A program made the translations under genes and the position numbers. Below, in pieces: positions 61,233 to 64,000 of a stretch of DNA of 64,000 bases (position 1 is its first letter; every line of letters starts with the position of its first letter). The stretch spans positions 219,243,294-219,307,293 of the forward strand of contig JBOZIK010000001.1 of the NCBI GenBank assembly GCA_051453625.1, written 5' to 3'. The stretch comes from Welwitschia mirabilis (taxonomy: Eukaryota; Gnetophyta; Gnetopsida; Welwitschiales). Below the pieces are notes generated by a model, which saw nothing but the letters and a program-made list of their open reading frames with translations, had not been told where the DNA came from and searched no databases.

Positions 61233-61700
61233 CATGTTGAGAAGTAAGATTTTTATTAATAATTAAAGGTTTGTTTAGATCACTATTCAAGAACATCTAA
61301 TTTAGTTCGTTGTCTAAAGGTTTCACATTCAAGTTTAAGCTCATATTTTTAGTTTCTAGAAAATTCTTAAAATAACAAACTATCATCTCAGATAGTCATC
61401 TGGATGTTAATAGTGAATGACCACCCTCAAAATAAAAAGTCTCAGATCTACTAAATTCTTGAACTTCTACACAATTAATAGACTTAGACTTACTACTCTC
61501 TAAATAAGAAAACTTAGTTGTCAGATAGTCAAACTTAAGTTGACCATTAAAAACATACAGATAGTTTACTTTTAATTTATCATCAAACATGATTGGTTTA
61601 TGAAGTATAAACCATATTTCCTCAAATGGATGATTCTATAAAAATAGAGTTAGCCTAATTTCTTCCTCCAAACTTAAATCACTGCTAAATATTTTTCAAC
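61233..61700 (-). pseudogene. Protease-RT linker (element 5)
   Basis: PLIINKNLTSQH at 61245-61280 resembles the start of RT (VIIS--L) . The open frame 61396-61590 is poorly conserved linker sequence. A CAGATAGTCATCTGGATG motif lies at 61389-61406 inside it. Confidence 0.5.
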
Positions 61701-62140
61701 TGCATCAAACACTCTTATTAAAAATTTTTTATTCCCAAAATGATACTATGTCAATCCAATTCTTATATCTATGATACAGTGGGCTATTGCATAGAAAGCT
61801 CCACCTAAAAGTAAAGGATATCCACCATGGTGCTCAACTTCTAAAACAACTAGATTAATAGGGTAGAAAGCATCTTCTATCTAAATGAGTAAGTTTTTGA
61901 TCCTACTTAATAGTTTCTTCATAGAGGTATTAACTAATCCTAAGATAATCTGTGTAGGTTCTACTCTTTCTTTTAAATCAAGTTATTGATAAATTTGCAA
62001 AGGCATAATTTTGACATTAGCTCCAATATCTATCAAGGCTTTCTTAATCCTATGATTTTCTTCTATGATGATACTTATAGTTGTCGCCCCTAGATCTTTA
62101 AACTTTGAACATTTTTGGTAGACCAAATTGCTAATAGATT
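61701..62140 (-). pseudogene. Athila/Tat-type aspartic protease (element 5)
   Basis: Minus strand: LGATTISIIIEENHRIKKALIDIGANVKIMPLQIY, then VEPTQIILGLVNTSMKKL, FYPINLVVLEVEH, YPLLLGGAFYAIAHCIID. The active-site D-x-G-A is intact as Asp-Ile-Gly-Ala (62019-62030), unlike the other protease remnants here. Three CAA/CAG-type stops interrupt it. It would process the Gag-Pol polyprotein. Confidence 0.8.
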
Positions 62141-63860
62141 GAGCTAAGAAGGCTTTACTAGGAATGGTTAATTTTTATTTCCTTCTTATTAAGTCTTTTA
62201 ATAACTTAGTATATCTTGGGTTTTCTTGTAAAAGTTTCCAAAATAGCAATTTGATACTTACATTTTGTATTAAGGATTTTAGATGATCATTAAAAATAGG
62301 GTTTCTATTAAGCCTATCAAGCCATGAGGTATCAGGTTTTTTTTGTGAAGGATATTTCTTTTTATTACTTAAAGAAGAAGGAAAAGAATGGTTTTCTAAG
62401 ATTTCTATATCCTCTTCCTTATCATTCTTAACATTTTGTGATGTTAAGCCTTATAAGTAGGAGGAGTTATAATATTTCTACTTCTTATCACCACCTTACA
62501 ATATTTTCTAACTTCATTTGGATTCAGTAAAGGTTATGTGGTAAGAGACCCTTATGGTCTTTGATTAGCAATCATAGTTTGTTGTAAAATGCTTACAAGT
62601 TTTTCTATGTTGATGTTTATCTTTTCTTATGTTTTTCTCAACTCCTTAATATAATTCCTAATAGTATCACTATGGTTTTAGGAGTTGGATGAGATTGCCA
62701 AGTTGTTTGAGTTGTTGGATTGGAAGTTTGAGTTTTCAAATATATTTTTGAAAGGTTAGAAGATAGGATAGTGTGTTTGAAAATTTTTAGAGTTGGGCTG
62801 TTCACTCATCCTATGTTTAAAGTTGTTATGATTATAGACTTTTCTTTGATTCTAGTTATAGTTTGAAGATCTTTAATTAAAGGCATAAATTTCCTCATAA
62901 ATTTTCTCTTTGTAAATGGAAAGCAAGGAAGAATCTTTAGTAACATGGTAACTATCTTTATATAAATCACACATAGAAACTAAAACTTNNNNNNNNNNTT
63001 CACTCTTTTCAGTTTTTACCTTTGCATCTAGAATCATTTGGATTTACTTTTCTAAGGTGGAGGTAAAATCCTTTATGACATTAGTTGGTTTATTTTTAGT
63101 TCTTACTTTATTTTTGTTTCATGTTTTATGTCCTTTAGATCTTTACTTATTTAGCCTACAGTTTGGGTTTTTTCTAGCTAAAGGTTTAGTCCATGTTTGA
63201 CTTATTTCTACCTAATATTTTAACACTTTCCAAGAATCATCGAGGGTTTGATTCAATACGTTACCTCTAGAAGAAAAATCTATAGGTTTCTTTGCATGAC
63301 TATTTAATCCACTGTAAAAATAGTTAGCTAGTTATACCTATAAAAAGGCATCTATAGGGTCTGAATAAAAAGCAACAAAGAATCTCTCATAGGTAAAAGC
63401 ATAATCTTTATTAGGAATTTATTGGAAGTTGATAACTTATTTCTTAAATTTCTAGATGATGGTTTCACTCATAAATCTTTTAATAAAGGCTTCTTAAACT
63501 TAACTCTAAGATTTTAAACTTTTATAGGAAATCATTCTAAGCCATAGTTTTGCTTTATCTATTAAAGTAATGGGAAAGATGACCATGTAGGTTATATCAC
63601 TTATATGTTTTTTATCATTTTTGAAAGTGAGGATAAGTTGTTCTATATCGGTAGTATGTTGTAAAGGATCTTCATGGGATTCTCCACTAAAGATAAGTTA
63701 TGCATGTAGGTTACAGAATTCAACATCATCACCAAGAGGTAAGTTAAAAGGAGTTTAGATTTTACATTTCTTCAATGTTAAAAAATATTTAAGAGTGACA
63801 TTGGCATTAGTACGAGAAGGACGGGTTATAAGAGTCCTAATGACAAGAAGTAAATTTATG
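62141..63860 (-). pseudogene. Athila/Tat-type gag (element 5)
   Basis: Minus strand. The gag core begins near 63740 with LNLPLGDDVEF, then GESHEDPLQHTTDIEQLILTFKNDKKH, ITYMVIFPITLIDKAKLWLRMI, and ends with FYSGLNSHAKKPIDFSSRGN and LDDSWKV, ISQTWTK near 63190. The zinc knuckle near 62940-62975 is damaged (CDLYKDSYH; second Cys to Tyr by G-to-A). An Asn-rich stretch and a VVIRSGN-like text (family ITLRSGK) precede the protease. A 10-N run lies at 62989-62998. Stops are modest in number. Confidence 0.75.
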
Positions 63861-64000
63861 AGATGGGTTGTTTTTGATTTTGGAATGAGATAGACATGGT
63901 AGCAAAATCAAACTCTATAGAAATGAAAGTAGAAATTGTAAGAATTCTAAAATCTTGTGTATCTTCACTATTTTTACCATTTTAGTTTCTAGATTCATTA
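63861..64000 (-). other. Gag start or leader of element 5 at window edge
   Basis: The minus-strand element continues beyond the window; its PBS and 5' LTR are not seen. Confidence 0.4.

Noticed and set aside
1-64000. A new multi-gene biological system
   Set aside because: Every coding signal found is a dead LTR retrotransposon or its accessory ORF; no cluster of intact, co-oriented, unexplained genes exists here.

Overview
The window looks like a gene-free, AT-rich stretch of a plant nuclear genome made of old, stacked LTR retrotransposons. The plant assignment rests on three things seen in the sequence. Primer-binding sites match plant initiator-tRNA-Met (TGGTATCAGAGC type) and tRNA-Asp (TGGCGCCGTTGCC type). 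Pol remnants read as Ty3/gypsy Athila/Tat-type and Ty1/copia elements. Intact CpG-containing motifs are rare while their TpG/CpA derivatives are common. I found no intact host gene, rRNA, tRNA or CRISPR array. Every long open frame is either a transposon fragment or an artefact of N runs. Species cannot be named from this sequence.

Layout. 1-1870 (+): RNase H and integrase of an Athila/Tat-type gypsy element entering from the left. 3061-14075 (+): a cluster of one copia family, probably SIRE/Maximus-like, with LTR copies at 3061-4378, 4890-5204 (partial), 6602-7960 and 12847-14075. Its gag-protease is followed by a 'plant transposon protein'-type ORF instead of integrase/RT. 15848-22840 (+): a second, decayed copia element with integrase, RT and RNase H. 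24850-30041 (+): another decayed Athila/Tat-type gag end-protease-RT-RNase H-integrase, then a polypurine tract and the start of an LTR containing a (CT)n tract and a gap. 32024-51083 (-): an Athila/Tat-type element with 3' LTR, integrase end, protease, gag, leader minisatellite, PBS and part of the 5' LTR. A large non-coding LTR element with 3.8-kb LTRs (34170-45513) lies inside it. Its 5' LTR is in turn interrupted by the LTR of a third gypsy family (51390-51804). 53100-56890: repeats with CATCNNGATGA motifs and a decayed minus-strand ORF. 57180-64000 (-): the best preserved Athila/Tat-type pol, from integrase back to gag, leaving the window on the right.

The parts do not form a working pathway; they are dead copies of mobile elements. 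Many lesions are G-to-A or C-to-T changes: TGG to stop, active-site Asp to Asn, Glu to Lys, and PBS decay. This is what long-term cytosine methylation and deamination would leave. The most interesting items are the LARD-like element with an unusual LTR-internal-LTR-PBS order, the copia element that appears to have lost integrase/RT but carries a second ORF, arrays of short CpG-containing palindromic motifs inside LTRs, and one assembly gap whose flanks show that it is probably spurious. I found no credible new defence, metabolic or regulatory system.
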